Assembly: GCF_000023585.1 (NCBI RefSeq)
Contig: NC_012914.1
Span: 2,371,001-2,435,000 of the forward strand
Source of the DNA: Paenibacillus sp. JDR-2
GTDB lineage: Bacteria; Bacillota; Bacilli; Paenibacillales; Paenibacillaceae
DNA length: 64,000 nt
Direction of reading: 5' to 3'
How positions within the stretch are numbered: position 1 is the first letter of the stretch; every line of letters begins with the position of its first letter. The notes under the pieces were generated by a model. That model had not been told where the DNA came from. It did no database searches and was given only the letters and a program-made list of their open reading frames with translations. A program made the position numbers and the translations under genes. Shown piece by piece: positions 62,542 to 64,000 of the stretch.

Positions 62542-64000
62542 GCCAGCAAAAAGGAAACGGCCGTCCAGGCGGACCTGGCAGAGGACCGGGCATGGGTGGT
62601 CCCGGCGGATTTGGGATGCCGGTCCAAAAGGCGAAAAACTTCAAAGGAACACTGTTCCGTTTAATGGCTTATTTGAAGCCGCATCAAACCAAGCTTCTGC
62701 TGGTGCTGCTTACCGCGATTTTGAGTACGCTATTCAGTATCGTAAGCCCTAAAATTATGGGTCATGCAATGACGAAGCTGGCGGAGGGCTTTTTCGGAAA
62801 ACAAAATGGCGGGGCGGGAATCGATTTTGACGCGATTAATCAGATTCTGCTTATTCTCGTCATTCTCTATATCATCAGCTCGGTGTTCAGTTATATTCAG
62901 CAGTATTTGATGGCTGGAGTAGCCCAGAATACCGTGTACGATCTGCGCAAGCAGGTGAACGCGAAGTTCAACCGGCTCCCGCTGAAATATTTTGACTCCA
63001 AATCCAACGGCGAAATATTGAGCCGGGTCGTTAACGACGTGGACAATATCGCCAATACCTTGCAGCAAAGCTTAACCCAGCTGATTACATCGGTTATTAC
63101 GCTGGTTGGCATTATCATCATGATGCTCACCATCAGCCCGCTGATGACCTTGATCGTCTTCCTGACGATTCCGATCAGCTTGGTGGCGACAGCGGTTATT
63201 GCGAAACGCTCGCAGAAATATTTTGTGAAGCAGCAAGCGGAGCTTGGCAAATTAAACGGGCATGTGGAAGAGATGTATACCGGCCACAAGATCGTTAAAG
63301 CTTTTGGCCGCGAGCGCGAATCGCTGGAGAAGTTCGAGAAGATGAATGAACAGCTGTATGATGCCGGCTGGCGTGCCCAATTCATCTCCGGTATTATTAT
63401 GCCGATTATGAGCTTTATCGGAAATATCGGTTACGTGTTTGTCAGCATCGTTGGCGGTATCCTTGTTACAAAACGTGCGATTGAAGTTGGGGATATCCTG
63501 GCATTTATTCAATACACCAGACAGTTCACTTGGCCGATTACGCAGCTCGCGAATATCTCGAACGTTATTCAATCGACAATCGCTTCCGCTGAACGCGTCT
63601 TCGAGCTGTTGGATGAGGAAGAGGAAGTACCGGAAGCGAGTACGACGAAAACCATCACCCGTCCGAGCGGTTCCGTGCACTTTGATCATGTGAAATTCGG
63701 TTATACAGCGGATAAAACGTTGATCGATAACATGAACATCAATGTGTTGCCTGGTCAGACCGTAGCGATCGTAGGTCCAACGGGTGCGGGCAAAACCACT
63801 CTTGTAAACCTGCTTATGCGGTTCTACGAGCTGAATGACGGGAAAATCACGATTGACGGCGTCAATATTACGGATTTGAAGCGCAGCAATCTGCGCGGCA
63901 TGTTCGGAATGGTGCTTCAGGATACATGGCTCTTTAACGGTACGATCCGCGACAATATCGCGTACGGACGGGAAGGAGCGACGGAGGAGGATGTCGTCAA
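62538..64000 (+). CDS. ABC exporter half-transporter, partner subunit (3' end outside window)
   Basis: The ATG at 62538 overlaps the stop of the previous gene (ATGA) after GAGGAGGAG. The frame stays open to the window edge (487 codons). A Gly/Pro-rich leader (residues about 5-30) precedes the membrane domain (LKPHQTKLLLVLLTAILSTL, then QQSLTQLITSVITLVGIIIM). The nucleotide-binding domain has Walker A GPTGAGKTT and the Q-loop GMVLQDTWLFNGTI; the signature and Walker B lie beyond the window. It should form a heterodimer with the preceding subunit and supply the active catalytic Glu (prediction). Confidence 0.93.
   Translation, partial: MSQQKGNGRPGGPGRGPGMGGPGGFGMPVQKAKNFKGTLFRLMAYLKPHQTKLLLVLLTAILSTLFSIVSPKIMGHAMTKLAEGFFGKQNGGAGIDFDAINQILLILVILYIISSVFSYIQQYLMAGVAQNTVYDLRKQVNAKFNRLPLKYFDSKSNGEILSRVVNDVDNIANTLQQSLTQLITSVITLVGIIIMMLTISPLMTLIVFLTIPISLVATAVIAKRSQKYFVKQQAELGKLNGHVEEMYTGHKIVKAFGRERESLEKFEKMNEQLYDAGWRAQFISGIIMPIMSFIGNIGYVFVSIVGGILVTKRAIEVGDILAFIQYTRQFTWPITQLANISNVIQSTIASAERVFELLDEEEEVPEASTTKTITRPSGSVHFDHVKFGYTADKTLIDNMNINVLPGQTVAIVGPTGAGKTTLVNLLMRFYELNDGKITIDGVNITDLKRSNLRGMFGMVLQDTWLFNGTIRDNIAYGREGATEEDVV

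Overview
The window looks like chromosomal DNA of a spore-forming, plant-polymer-degrading Firmicute, most likely Paenibacillus. Support: an alpha/beta-type small acid-soluble spore protein gene, two YesM/YesN-type two-component systems beside sugar ABC transporters, a GlcT-controlled PTS operon, a secreted rhamnogalacturonan lyase, a dockerin-bearing glycoside hydrolase, strong GGAGG-type ribosome binding sites with frequent TTG/GTG starts, and short T-run terminators. There are no rRNA, tRNA, CRISPR or clear insertion sequences.

Layout. 1-9.4 kb: 3' part of a GH3 glycosidase with cohesin and dockerin modules, then a sugar-uptake cluster (YesM-like kinase broken by a 4-bp repeat, YesN-like regulator, binding protein, two permeases); parts are visibly more AT-rich than the rest. 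9.5-14.8 kb (minus strand): PTS operon glcT-IIA-IICB-ptsH-ptsI, with promoter, GlcT-type antiterminator (RAT) and terminator in front of glcT. 14.9-21.1 kb: glycosyltransferase, epimerase, LLM flavin oxidoreductase, FMN riboswitch in front of a DMT transporter, Gfo/Idh/MocA oxidoreductase, Nudix hydrolase. 21.6-29.4 kb: divergent PRPP synthetase paralogue and a second sugar ABC transporter with its own YesM/YesN pair. 29.7-37 kb: MerR-SDR pair, GNAT, two trhO paralogues around a DUF1450 gene, LysR facing aroC, TerC. 37-46.5 kb: PL11 lyase, aconitase, second LLM oxidoreductase, FabV. 46.6-54.8 kb: SASP, phasin-like protein with UbiB kinase, a VTC-DUF4956-CotH operon, an OmpR-type two-component system. 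54.9-64 kb: UPF0173 hydrolase, VOC dioxygenase, HAD phosphatase, inorganic pyrophosphatase followed by 46-bp tandem repeats, GNAT, NlpC/P60 hydrolase, and a MarR-controlled heterodimeric ABC exporter running off the window.

The most novel signal is not a gene. Three copies (21492-21604 minus, 29471-29579 plus, 49083-49190 plus) of a roughly 110-nt element share two conserved blocks embedded in stems whose sequences differ but whose pairing is kept. Each copy lies 19-39 nt after a stop codon, on the same strand as that gene, and before an intrinsic terminator. This is what a repeated structured 3'-UTR RNA element would look like. Other non-coding signals are a pair of 25-bp palindromes, two clusters of CTCAC/GTGAG words, a shared operator-like motif before both LLM oxidoreductases, and an FMN riboswitch controlling a drug/metabolite-type transporter.
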